A DNA stretch of 19,712 nucleotides from BS150m-G50 sp964501185 [NCBI: uncultured Bacteroidia bacterium] (GTDB taxonomy: Bacteria > CAIWAD01 > BS150m-G50), in contig CAZCRT010000036.1 in assembly GCA_964501185.1 (NCBI GenBank), positions 6,356-26,067 on the forward strand, given 5' to 3'. The notes beneath the pieces were generated by a model. That model was not told the origin of the DNA and searched no databases. It saw only the letters and a list, made by a program, of their open reading frames with translations. The stretch's first letter is position 1; the number at the start of each line of letters is the position of its first letter. Of this stretch, positions 1-6,963 are shown piece by piece. A program made the translations under genes and the position numbers.

Positions 1-1
1 A

Positions 2-64
2 TACTTCCTGCAGTTGCAGCAGGGGGAGCAGCAGGTGACGAGGAAAGTGATGTTGCTGAAATAG
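2..64 (+). CDS. C-terminal tail of a T9SS-type sorting-domain protein (partial, 5' end outside window)
   Basis: The frame starting at base 2 reads YFLQLQQGEQQVTRKVMLLK and stops at TAG 62-64. This is the last beta-strand and terminal Lys of a type A C-terminal sorting domain (Por secretion tail): an aromatic-rich strand, a short turn, then a basic stretch and a final MLLK. The two other sorting-domain genes here end similarly, in MLLVK (19076) and LLLIK (10318). Such domains direct Sec-exported proteins through the type IX system to the cell surface or outside; the rest of the protein lies before the window. The stop codon is the first part of a double-hairpin element (64-136). Only 20 codons are visible, so the catalytic identity is unknown, but the family-specific ending makes the frame choice fairly safe. 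Confidence 0.7.
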   Translation, partial: YFLQLQQGEQQVTRKVMLLK

Positions 65-136
65 ATCAACGCTGTCTTAAGCAGCGTTGATCCCGCTGTT
101 TTAAGCCGACAAGTGATATTGCGCCTTAAACAACGG
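64..136 (+). repeat. Double-hairpin 3' element, copy 1 (directly after a CTD gene stop codon)
   Basis: Hairpin I: GATCAACGCTG (64-74) pairs perfectly with CAGCGTTGATC (82-92) around a 7-nt loop; its first base is the G of the TAG stop. Hairpin II follows without a gap: CCGCTGTTTTAAGC (93-106) pairs imperfectly with GCCTTAAACAACGG (123-136), with T102 bulged and C96/A133 mismatched. There is no U-tract, so it is not a standard intrinsic terminator. A second copy with the same arrangement lies on the minus strand at 19076-19002, also after a CTD gene stop. The segment 93-110 matches the corresponding segment of the other copy at 15 of 18 positions. Function unknown; an mRNA 3'-end stabiliser, an attenuator or a dispersed palindromic repeat are all possible. 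Confidence 0.75.
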
Positions 137-230
137 CAACTGTGACTTGTTGCAAATAGTATTCCCAGCTCCCCCCCTTCTTGAAGTGCAGTGCCGGTTA
201 AACTGATTGCTAAAAGGTACAGGTAGAATA

Positions 231-533
231 TTGATACTGGAATTGGTTACGTGGAATATCAAGCCAGACCTGGAAAAAGAATTCGAGTTGGCGTTTGAGA
301 AGGCGCAGAATATCATCTCGAGTATGAGAGGATATATATCCCATCAGTTCCAGAAATGCATAGAAAAACCGGGTAGATACATTCTTTTAGTGAATTGGGA
401 AACAGTTGAAGATCACACATCAGGCTTTCGTAAATCTGACTTGTATCAAGAGTATCGTTCAATGCTGATTCAATATTACGAACCGGGCTCAACCATGGAG
501 CATTATGAAATGGTGTATGAAAATACTTTATAG
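231..533 (+). CDS. Antibiotic biosynthesis monooxygenase (ABM) fold protein, HmoA/YgiN-like
   Basis: About 100 residues, the usual length of a single ABM (dimeric alpha+beta barrel) domain. It opens MILELVTWNIKPDLEKEFE, the typical first strand and helix of this family, followed by a QF strand, an LLVNWETVEDH segment and a C-terminal YEPGSTMEHYEMV strand. Family members include quinol monooxygenases, haem-degrading monooxygenases and many cytoplasmic proteins of unknown substrate; the sequence does not tell which. I chose TTG 231 over the upstream in-frame TTG 207 because the family normally begins at this strand; a weak AGGTAG lies 4 bases upstream. The gene stands alone between the double-hairpin element and its own terminator (599-632). 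No convincing promoter is visible in 137-230. Family call fairly sure, substrate unknown. Confidence 0.75.
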   Translation: MILELVTWNIKPDLEKEFELAFEKAQNIISSMRGYISHQFQKCIEKPGRYILLVNWETVEDHTSGFRKSDLYQEYRSMLIQYYEPGSTMEHYEMVYENTL

Positions 534-598
534 CAAGCACCTGCACTTTCACTCTACTGCTAACCGGTATACATCTACCAACCACTTATAGATACAAA

Positions 599-632
599 CA
601 GGCAATCCGGTTTCGCGGTTGCCTGTTTTTTT
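599..632 (+). terminator. Intrinsic terminator after the ABM-domain gene
   Basis: The arms CAGGCAATCCG and CGGTTGCCTG pair with one bulged T around a GTTTCG loop and run straight into a tract of eight T (625-632). It separates the ABM gene from the efflux operon promoter 30 bases further on. Confidence 0.85.
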
Positions 633-661
633 AGAGTTCCATAATCCCTATCCACAATCCC

Positions 662-689
662 TTGACAATCCATAAAACATCACTATACT
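662..689 (+). promoter_or_regulatory. Sigma70-like promoter of the efflux operon
   Basis: TTGACA (662-667), a 16-bp spacer and TATACT (684-689): a perfect -35 box and a near-consensus -10 box. The predicted start is around 696, so the palindrome at 699-716 sits at about +3 to +20, where a bound repressor would block initiation or clearance. It is the only strong promoter seen ahead of the four-gene cluster at 743-6868. Confidence 0.75.
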
Positions 690-698
690 ATAACTTTA

Positions 699-716
699 AC
701 ATACATGCATGTATGT
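699..716 (+). promoter_or_regulatory. Probable TetR/AcrR operator (18-bp perfect palindrome)
   Basis: ACATACATGCATGTATGT reads the same on both strands. It lies just after the -10 box and 27 bases before the start codon of a TetR-family gene, the usual place for an autoregulatory operator. The half-site ACATACAT equals that of the E. coli AcrR operator as I recall it (TACATACAT-6 bp-ATGTATGTA), but here the halves are separated by 2 bp. Inference: the regulator at 743-1366 binds here and represses the whole operon until a ligand releases it. Confidence 0.75.
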
Positions 717-742
717 ATAATTGATAGATTACAGGAGGCTTT

Positions 743-1366
743 TTGAAGCGCACACCTGAAGAAGCAGAAGCAACCAGACTCAAAATACTGGAAGCAGCCG
801 CACGTGTGTTTACCAGCACCAGCTTCAACGCATCACGCCTTGAGGACATTGCACAGGAAGCAGGTGTTACCCGTGGCGCTATATACTGGCATTTTGACAA
901 CAAGCAGGATCTCTTTCGCAATCTGATGCAGTTGCGAATGGGAAATATCACCGAAAGCCTGAGTGCTATCTATCTTTCCGATCTTCCCCCGGCTGAGAAG
1001 CTGCAAAGACTTTTACTGGAATCCCTGCTGAGTCTTGAGACTGATAGTGATTATCGCAATGGAATCCGTCTGGTAATGAGCATCAGCAGCCAGGATGAAC
1101 AGCTGGAGTCTATGCAGTCCCGTATGCAACAGCATTTCCGGATGATGATTACGCATCTCGAGTCACTTCTGCAGGAGTGCGGAAGTGACGGTGAACTGCT
1201 ATCTGATATCAATGTACCACTTGCAGCGGGTTCCCTCGTTGCCTGGTATGAAGGTATTGCCGGCCTCTGGCTGCGTACAGTTGATCAGTCACCCTTCTCA
1301 TTAACCCGTGATGCGGAGGAGCTTGTGAGAATGATGCTGCGGGGAATACTGATTGAACACAATTGA
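743..1366 (+). CDS. TetR/AcrR-family transcriptional repressor of the efflux operon
   Basis: 207 residues, the usual TetR-family length. The N-terminal helix-turn-helix is clear: TRLKILEAAARVF, then LEDIAQEAGVTRGAIYWHF with DNKQDLF (about residues 12-58), very close to the AcrR/TtgR type of recognition helix. The rest is the helical ligand-binding and dimerisation domain, which resembles the AcrR-type C-terminal region (GIAGLWL, then LVRMMLRGI near the end). The start is TTG 743, six bases after a full AGGAGG (732-737). It is the first gene of the operon, directly downstream of a consensus-like promoter and an AcrR-like palindrome, so autorepression together with control of the pump genes is likely. 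The inducer cannot be predicted. The next gene starts about 20 bases after the stop. Confidence 0.9.
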   Translation: MKRTPEEAEATRLKILEAAARVFTSTSFNASRLEDIAQEAGVTRGAIYWHFDNKQDLFRNLMQLRMGNITESLSAIYLSDLPPAEKLQRLLLESLLSLETDSDYRNGIRLVMSISSQDEQLESMQSRMQQHFRMMITHLESLLQECGSDGELLSDINVPLAAGSLVAWYEGIAGLWLRTVDQSPFSLTRDAEELVRMMLRGILIEHN

Positions 1367-1389
1367 TACTCATATTTGAGGAGTGAATG

Positions 1390-2433
1390 ATGAGAACCAC
1401 CAGACATGTCGCGTTTATTACAATCCTGCTGATTTTCTGGCTTCTCGGCTGCAGCAAACAGGAGGAGCAGAGTCGCGGGCTGGAGCAAATCCATCGGGAG
1501 GATGGGTTACCTGTTAAAACTATTACTCTGCAACAGGCGCCCTTCTCAACCTGGATGCACTTCAACACTACACTGCGTGGAATTGAGCAGACCGATTGTA
1601 ATGCAGGTATCGGTGCTGAAGTTGAATCAGTTCTGGCGAAAGTCGGTGATCCTGTTAACAGGGATCAGCTGATTGTCACATTCCCCAGGAATCACCCTCA
1701 GGCACGCTACGAACAGGCACTTGTAGCATACGAAAATGCTACGGTGTCACTGGAACGTCTGGAAGGGCTTTATACTGAAGGTGGAATCTCGGAACAGGAA
1801 ATGGACAATGTGCGTTTGCAGCAACAACTGGCTGCTGTAAACTGGGATCTGTCCAGACGGACTGTAGAGAGAGAAGCTCCGATCAGTGGTCATCTGACCC
1901 GGCTGGTTGTACAGCCTTCTGACAACGTCGGTCCTGACGATTTGCTATTCACAATTGCACGTACAGACACTATGCGGGTAACAGTCTGGCTCAGCGAACA
2001 GGAGTTCCTGCAGACAGAGACCGGTGCACCTGCGGATCTGCTCTGGCAGGGGATGTCATTCAGTGGCAATGTATCACAGCTTGATCAGGCGTTTGATAAT
2101 CACAATGGTGGTTTCGGTACCACCCTGCTCTTTGCCAATCCGGATAATATACTTAAACCGGGTGTCACGGTTGAACTGCGCATCCGCACCTATCATAACC
2201 CGGCGGCTCTTTCCATCAGATATCCATACCTGGTAGATGACCCCAATGCGGGAACGGTAGTATTCCTCGCTCAGGGTAATCAGGCAAAGCAGCAACCGGT
2301 AACCACGGGAAGGCGCCAGGGTCTGCTACAGGAAATCACTGCCGGATTAAACGCTGGTGACGAACTGATTACTACCGGACAGCAGATGCTCAGGGATGGT
2401 GACAACATCAAGCGGCAACCGGAGGGGGAATAA
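1390..2433 (+). CDS. RND efflux periplasmic adaptor (membrane-fusion) lipoprotein
   Basis: Bridges an inner-membrane RND pump to the outer-membrane channel in a tripartite exporter. The N-terminus is a lipoprotein signal, basic then hydrophobic and ending LLGC (Cys21 from this start), so the mature protein should be lipid-anchored. Domain order fits the HlyD/AcrA family: first lipoyl half (about 75-100), a short alpha-helical hairpin (about 102-160), second lipoyl half starting APISG (163), a beta-barrel (TMRVTVWLSE onward), and a membrane-proximal C-terminal domain (GLNAGDELITTGQQML). At 347 residues it is short, mainly because of the small hairpin. ATG codons at 1387 and 1390 are adjacent; 1390 lies six bases from GAGGAG (1378-1383) and is preferred. 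The stop TAATG shares one base with the pump gene start, indicating translational coupling. Confidence 0.9.
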   Translation: MRTTRHVAFITILLIFWLLGCSKQEEQSRGLEQIHREDGLPVKTITLQQAPFSTWMHFNTTLRGIEQTDCNAGIGAEVESVLAKVGDPVNRDQLIVTFPRNHPQARYEQALVAYENATVSLERLEGLYTEGGISEQEMDNVRLQQQLAAVNWDLSRRTVEREAPISGHLTRLVVQPSDNVGPDDLLFTIARTDTMRVTVWLSEQEFLQTETGAPADLLWQGMSFSGNVSQLDQAFDNHNGGFGTTLLFANPDNILKPGVTVELRIRTYHNPAALSIRYPYLVDDPNAGTVVFLAQGNQAKQQPVTTGRRQGLLQEITAGLNAGDELITTGQQMLRDGDNIKRQPEGE

Positions 2434-5400
2434 TGTTTCTCTCCGATCTATCCATCAAGCGACCGATCATGATCACAATGCTGCTGGTGGTGTTCCTGAT
2501 TTTCGGCGGCCTCTCCTGGATGACACTTAATCTCAACACCATGCCGGAGGTCGAGATCCCCTATGTGTCAATAATGACTATCTACCCGGGAGCCGGTCCA
2601 CAGGAAATTGAAACGCAGGTGACCAAACCGCTGGAAGACGCTATCGCTACTATCAGCCAGGTCAAGAAGGTCACCTCCTATTCACTGGAAGCAGTATCAT
2701 ATGTAATCATCGAATTCGAGTTGGGCAAGAGCGCCGATCTGGCCAACCAGGAGGTGAAAGACAAGACCAACCAGATCCTGGGTGAACTGCCTGACGACTC
2801 ACAACCACCTGTTGTAAGCAAGTTCGATATGAACGCCTTTCCTGTAATTGACATCATTCTCACCGGAGATATTCCACAGACAGATCTGCGCTATCTGGCG
2901 GATAACCTGCTTGTAGACCGTATCTCACAGATTGAAGGTGCCGCACAGGTTAATGTGATTGGTGGTCAGGAACGGGAAATACAGGTGCAGCTGGATAACC
3001 GCACTCTTTTCAGCCACTCTGTCTCGCTCAGTCAACTGGCCCGGATGATTGCCGCTCAGAACATGAATATGCCGGGTGGGCAGTTTCAACTGGAAAACCA
3101 GGAGCTTGCTGTCCGCCTGCAGGGTGAAATCAGTGACCTGGACCTGCTGCGTAACCTCGAGGTTCCCACTGCATGCGGCCCCAAACGGTTGGGACAGATT
3201 GCAGACATTGTGGATCACCATACTGAAGTGCGGGAGCGGACAACTTATCTCAACAGTGAAACCGGTGAGCGAATGGAGGGCGCAGTGTTGCTTTCCATCG
3301 TTAAAAGCGCCGACGGCAATACTGTGAACCTGGCTGATGGTGTTCGCGAAATGCTGCCGGAGCTGGCAGAGGAATTGCCCGCCTCCTGTGAGCTCCGAAT
3401 AGTTCAGGATGTATCTGTCTTTGTAGTCAGCACTGTCAATGATACGATGAGTAATGTCTGGCTGGGTGTTCTGTTTACGGGACTCGTGCTGCTATTCTTC
3501 CTGCACGACTGGCGCTCCACGCTGATTGTTGGCCTGGTGATGCCGATGTCGCTGATTTCAACCCTGCTGCTGGTGCGGATTGCCGGCTTCTCGCTCAATA
3601 TAATGACGCTGATGGGGCTCTCCACTTCGGTGGGAATACTGGTTGCGAACTCGGTGGTAGTACTGGAGAATATTTTCAGGCACAAGGGAATGGGGCACAA
3701 CAGGCGGCTGGCAGCAGGCAGAGGAACCAGCGAGATAGCTGTGGCTGTGATCGCTTCCGCATTTACCAACCTGGTTGTATTCCTGCCTATCGCGGCTATG
3801 TCCGGTATAGTGGGACGCTTTTTCAAGGAGTTCGCTCTCACGGTTTCCTTTGCCACTCTCTTTTCACTGCTGGTTTCCTTCACACTGACACCAATGCTGG
3901 CATCACTGATTCTACCTGAACATGATACCAAAAAACACCGTTTAGGGGCCGTTCTTGAAGGATGGTTCAGAAGTTGGGAGCGTATCTATGGCCGTTTACT
4001 CAAGTTCCTGCTTTCGAAGAAGCGCTATGGGTTCCTGCTGATTCTGCTGACCATGGCAATTTTCGTTACTTCAATGCCACTGGGGGGCAAAGTCGGTTTC
4101 GAATTCATGCCCTCCATGGATGACGGTATTGTCAGCATAGAAGTAGAACTACCGGAGGGTTATAATCTTGAAGAGACAGCGGCGCTGTTGAAAGAGGTTG
4201 AGCAGCGTATCAGTTATCATCCTGAGATTACACACCTGCTCACCCGGCTGGGAGCAATCGGCCAGCTCGATGTTGGAACCAACATGGCCCGTATGCAGGT
4301 CAAGATGATAGATACCGAAGAGCGTGATATTTCGCCGGGGGAATTTGCCGGCCTGTTAATGGCAGATCTGGCCGATATACCCAATGCTGTCATCCGCGTT
4401 TCCGGTTCCTCCTCTTCCGGCGGTCCGGATGACGCAGCGATAGGCTTTTCCCTGCAGGGACAGGAGTTGGATGTTCTGGAGGAGTATGCTGCTGATCTCA
4501 AAGAGAGACTGGGGCAAATCGAAGGGCTGGTGAATGTACGAACAGGATCGCGGGCCGGTAAACCTGAAATCGAACTGGTACCTGATCGCACCAGTCTGGC
4601 CGGTGCCGGTCTGACAGTATTCGATCTGGCCATGACACTGAGGTCCGCTGTCGAAGGGGTTATCGCCACCAGGTATCGGGAGGCAGGCCGGGAATACGAT
4701 ATCCGGGTCATGCTGGCTGATGAATCCTGCAATACACCGGAAGAGATCGGCAACCTGACAGTAACATCATATAACGGTAATTATCGCCTGGCACAGTTGT
4801 GCGATATCAGCTTTGGCAAGGGCTTCAGCAAGATTACCCGTGAAGACAAATCGCGGGCGATTGAATTCAAATCCGATCTGGCGCCCGGTTTCGTGCTGGG
4901 TGATATGGTGAATCTGATCAACGAGCAGGTTGCAGCTCTGAATCTGCCTGAGGGTTATCGATCAGACTGGGGTGGAACCGCCAAGATGATGCAGGAGACA
5001 AACAGGGATATGTCGCAAACACTGCTGATCGCGATTATTCTGACCTACATGCTGCTGGCGGCTATCCTGGAAAGCTTCCTGCAACCGCTTCTGATTCTGG
5101 GAACCGTTCCGCTGGCATTGGTTGGTGTTCTGGTTGCGATGTTCCTGACCGGCAAGACATTTAACACCATCTCAATGATGGCCATCATCATGCTGGTAGG
5201 ACTCGTGGTGAATAACGGAATTCTCCTGCTCGACTACACAAATATCCTGCGTAAACAGGGGATGCCGCTGCGGGAAGCACTTATCGAAGCCTGCCCCATC
5301 AAGCTGAAAGCCATCATCATGGCCACCGTGGCGATTATCCTCGGTATGATGCCGCTCGCTCTGGGCCTGGGTGCTGCCGGACGTGAAATAAGGCAACCGA

Positions 5401-5540
5401 TGGGTATAGTCAGTATCGGTGGACTGATCAGCTCCACACTGCTGGGGTTGCTGCTGATACCGGTAGTCTACAATCTCTTCAGCCGATCAGGCAGGCAAGC
5501 CGCAGTTGAAGTAGAAGCCCGGAAAGGAGATGTATCATGA
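2433..5540 (+). CDS. RND-family efflux pump, inner-membrane subunit (HAE1/AcrB-like), atypical proton-relay residues
   Basis: 1035 residues, the standard length for AcrB-type pumps. It has the conserved start (FLSDLSIKRPIMITML), the porter segment with PGAGPQEIE, two large periplasmic regions, and two sets of six membrane helices with the usual internal duplication (helices 2-6 from about residue 340, helices 8-12 from about 860 after RSDWGGTAKMMQE). The family couples drug export to proton import through an Asp pair in helix 4 and a Lys in helix 10. Here the helix-4 motif reads GILVANSVVVLEN, with Ala405-Asn406 where AcrB has Asp407-Asp408. The helix-10 motif reads VGLVVNNGILLLDY, with Asn927 where AcrB has Lys940. 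So the canonical relay is absent, although the protein is otherwise intact. It overlaps the adaptor by 1 base and the channel gene by 4. Substrate unknown. Confidence 0.92.
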   Translation: MFLSDLSIKRPIMITMLLVVFLIFGGLSWMTLNLNTMPEVEIPYVSIMTIYPGAGPQEIETQVTKPLEDAIATISQVKKVTSYSLEAVSYVIIEFELGKSADLANQEVKDKTNQILGELPDDSQPPVVSKFDMNAFPVIDIILTGDIPQTDLRYLADNLLVDRISQIEGAAQVNVIGGQEREIQVQLDNRTLFSHSVSLSQLARMIAAQNMNMPGGQFQLENQELAVRLQGEISDLDLLRNLEVPTACGPKRLGQIADIVDHHTEVRERTTYLNSETGERMEGAVLLSIVKSADGNTVNLADGVREMLPELAEELPASCELRIVQDVSVFVVSTVNDTMSNVWLGVLFTGLVLLFFLHDWRSTLIVGLVMPMSLISTLLLVRIAGFSLNIMTLMGLSTSVGILVANSVVVLENIFRHKGMGHNRRLAAGRGTSEIAVAVIASAFTNLVVFLPIAAMSGIVGRFFKEFALTVSFATLFSLLVSFTLTPMLASLILPEHDTKKHRLGAVLEGWFRSWERIYGRLLKFLLSKKRYGFLLILLTMAIFVTSMPLGGKVGFEFMPSMDDGIVSIEVELPEGYNLEETAALLKEVEQRISYHPEITHLLTRLGAIGQLDVGTNMARMQVKMIDTEERDISPGEFAGLLMADLADIPNAVIRVSGSSSSGGPDDAAIGFSLQGQELDVLEEYAADLKERLGQIEGLVNVRTGSRAGKPEIELVPDRTSLAGAGLTVFDLAMTLRSAVEGVIATRYREAGREYDIRVMLADESCNTPEEIGNLTVTSYNGNYRLAQLCDISFGKGFSKITREDKSRAIEFKSDLAPGFVLGDMVNLINEQVAALNLPEGYRSDWGGTAKMMQETNRDMSQTLLIAIILTYMLLAAILESFLQPLLILGTVPLALVGVLVAMFLTGKTFNTISMMAIIMLVGLVVNNGILLLDYTNILRKQGMPLREALIEACPIKLKAIIMATVAIILGMMPLALGLGAAGREIRQPMGIVSIGGLISSTLLGLLLIPVVYNLFSRSGRQAAVEVEARKGDVS

Positions 5541-6868
5541 AACAGCTCATTTATCCAATCCTGATCCTGCTTTTTCTGCATCCTGATCAGATGAATGCCA
5601 ACAGTTGTACGATTGATATTTTTCTGCAGGCTGTAGACCAGCACAATCCCGACCTCCATCTGGCGCAGCATGATCTGGAACTCGCCACAGTTCAGAAGCG
5701 GGAAGCGCGGTCGCTGGCACTTCCGAAAGTGGGTGCTCAGGGCAGTTACAACCGCAATCTCAAGCGCAATTACATGTATGTGGAGATGCCGACTGCTGAC
5801 AGCCTGGGAAACATTATCGATATACCTATGAGTTTTCCGATCAACAAGAACAATGAGTACGCTTTCAATGTTGCTCTGAGCCAGACATTGTTCAGTTTCA
5901 ATGTAGGCTACGCTCTCAAAGCTGCCAGCCAGTACAGGGAGTTGACCGGTGAGATCTACAATGCCACTCGACAGGGTATACTTACCTGGGCGCGGAAAGC
6001 CTTTTACAGTACACTGTTACTGGAGGAGGTTCTGGAAATCACCCGTGCCGCAACTGCAAACGCGGAAGAGAACTTCCTGAACATGCAGTCACGCCGGGAG
6101 AGTGGCCTCGCTTCTGAATTTGCCCTGATGCAGGCGGAAGTCCGCTGGCAGAGTCTGCTACCGGAAGTTACCAGAGCTGAACGCAATCTCGAAGTAGCTT
6201 ATAACAACCTCCGTCAAATGGCCGGCTGGCCGATCTCCAGAGAACTGGAACTGCAGGGGGATCTTGAGAACCTGCCACAGCTCCCGCAACTGCCGGAACT
6301 TGAAGAAGTACTACAAACCCGGCCTGATTACAATGCACTCAAATGGGAAGAGCGATTGCGGCGAACCGGTATCAGGTCTGATCGCTCTAACTATCTTCCC
6401 AGTCTCAGTGGCAGCTTTATCTACAGCTATCGCTCCCAGTCTGACGATTTTGTGTTCGATAAGGAACGTAATAACAGCTGGATAGCCGGACTGACTTTGA
6501 ATATTCCAATTTTCAGCGGTGGCTATACCAGCGCCCGTATACAGAGATCCAGTCTGGAACTCAGCAAGAATCAGCTGCGTATTGAGCGTCTGGAGCGTGA
6601 CATACAGAACGAACTGATGAATATTCATCTCCGGTTACAGGAAGCATCCGCCCGGATTATCACTGCTGAGACAACCCGTGAGACCGCTGGACGCGCTTTT
6701 GCGATTGCCGAAAGTGGTATTGAGAGTGGTCTTGTCACACAATTGGAATTGAAAGACGCCAGACTCTATCTGGACAACGCCCGGCTGGGTTACTATTCAG
6801 CTACCTGGGAATACCTGAACGCCTGGTTTGACTGGAATCTGGCTCTGGGTGAGGTGGGGTTGGAATAG
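5537..6868 (+). CDS. TolC-family outer-membrane efflux channel
   Basis: 443 residues with an N-terminal hydrophobic signal peptide (probable cleavage near MNANS), then the duplicated outer-membrane efflux protein (OEP) pattern. Each half has long amphipathic helices rich in Leu, Ala, Glu and Arg; the first contains HDLELATVQKREARSLALPKVG and the second repeats the theme at LRRTGIRSDRSNYLPSLSGSF. Family hallmarks are the LNIPIFSGGYTSARI strand and helix and the C-terminal YLNAWFDWNLALG. Trimers form the outer-membrane barrel and periplasmic tunnel of tripartite pumps. The start ATG overlaps the pump gene stop (ATGA) and follows AAGGAG at good spacing. Last gene of the operon, closed by the terminator at 6901-6937. 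No acylatable Cys is seen after the signal, unlike OprM-type lipoproteins. Confidence 0.9.
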   Translation: MKQLIYPILILLFLHPDQMNANSCTIDIFLQAVDQHNPDLHLAQHDLELATVQKREARSLALPKVGAQGSYNRNLKRNYMYVEMPTADSLGNIIDIPMSFPINKNNEYAFNVALSQTLFSFNVGYALKAASQYRELTGEIYNATRQGILTWARKAFYSTLLLEEVLEITRAATANAEENFLNMQSRRESGLASEFALMQAEVRWQSLLPEVTRAERNLEVAYNNLRQMAGWPISRELELQGDLENLPQLPQLPELEEVLQTRPDYNALKWEERLRRTGIRSDRSNYLPSLSGSFIYSYRSQSDDFVFDKERNNSWIAGLTLNIPIFSGGYTSARIQRSSLELSKNQLRIERLERDIQNELMNIHLRLQEASARIITAETTRETAGRAFAIAESGIESGLVTQLELKDARLYLDNARLGYYSATWEYLNAWFDWNLALGEVGLE

Positions 6869-6900
6869 GTCTGAGTAGAACAGAGCTGGTAGATAATGCA

Positions 6901-6937
6901 AACGGCGACAATCTCAGGTGCGATTGTCGCCGTTTTT
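6901..6937 (+). terminator. Intrinsic terminator of the efflux operon
   Basis: AACGGCGACAATC (6901-6913) and GATTGTCGCCGTT (6922-6934) form a perfect 13-bp stem around an 8-nt loop, followed by a short T-run (6933-6937). It lies between convergent genes. The minus strand has only three T after the stem, so action in that direction is doubtful. Confidence 0.85.
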
Positions 6938-6963
6938 CACTCTGGTACAGTACTTCTGAAGGA

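Noticed and set aside
62-136. attC-like integron recombination site after the left CTD gene
   Set aside because: Position after a stop codon and the palindromic form are suggestive, and GATCAAC/GTTGATC come close, but the RYYYAAC and GTTRRRY core sites are not met in either copy. Hairpin I is too short and has no extrahelical bases. No integrase gene is present.
3404-3931. Long minus-strand open frame inside the RND pump gene
   Set aside because: Ser/Thr/Arg-rich shadow of the coding strand with no recognisable family or ribosome-binding site; the opposite strand is unmistakably the RND protein. The same applies to the frame at 4217-4753.
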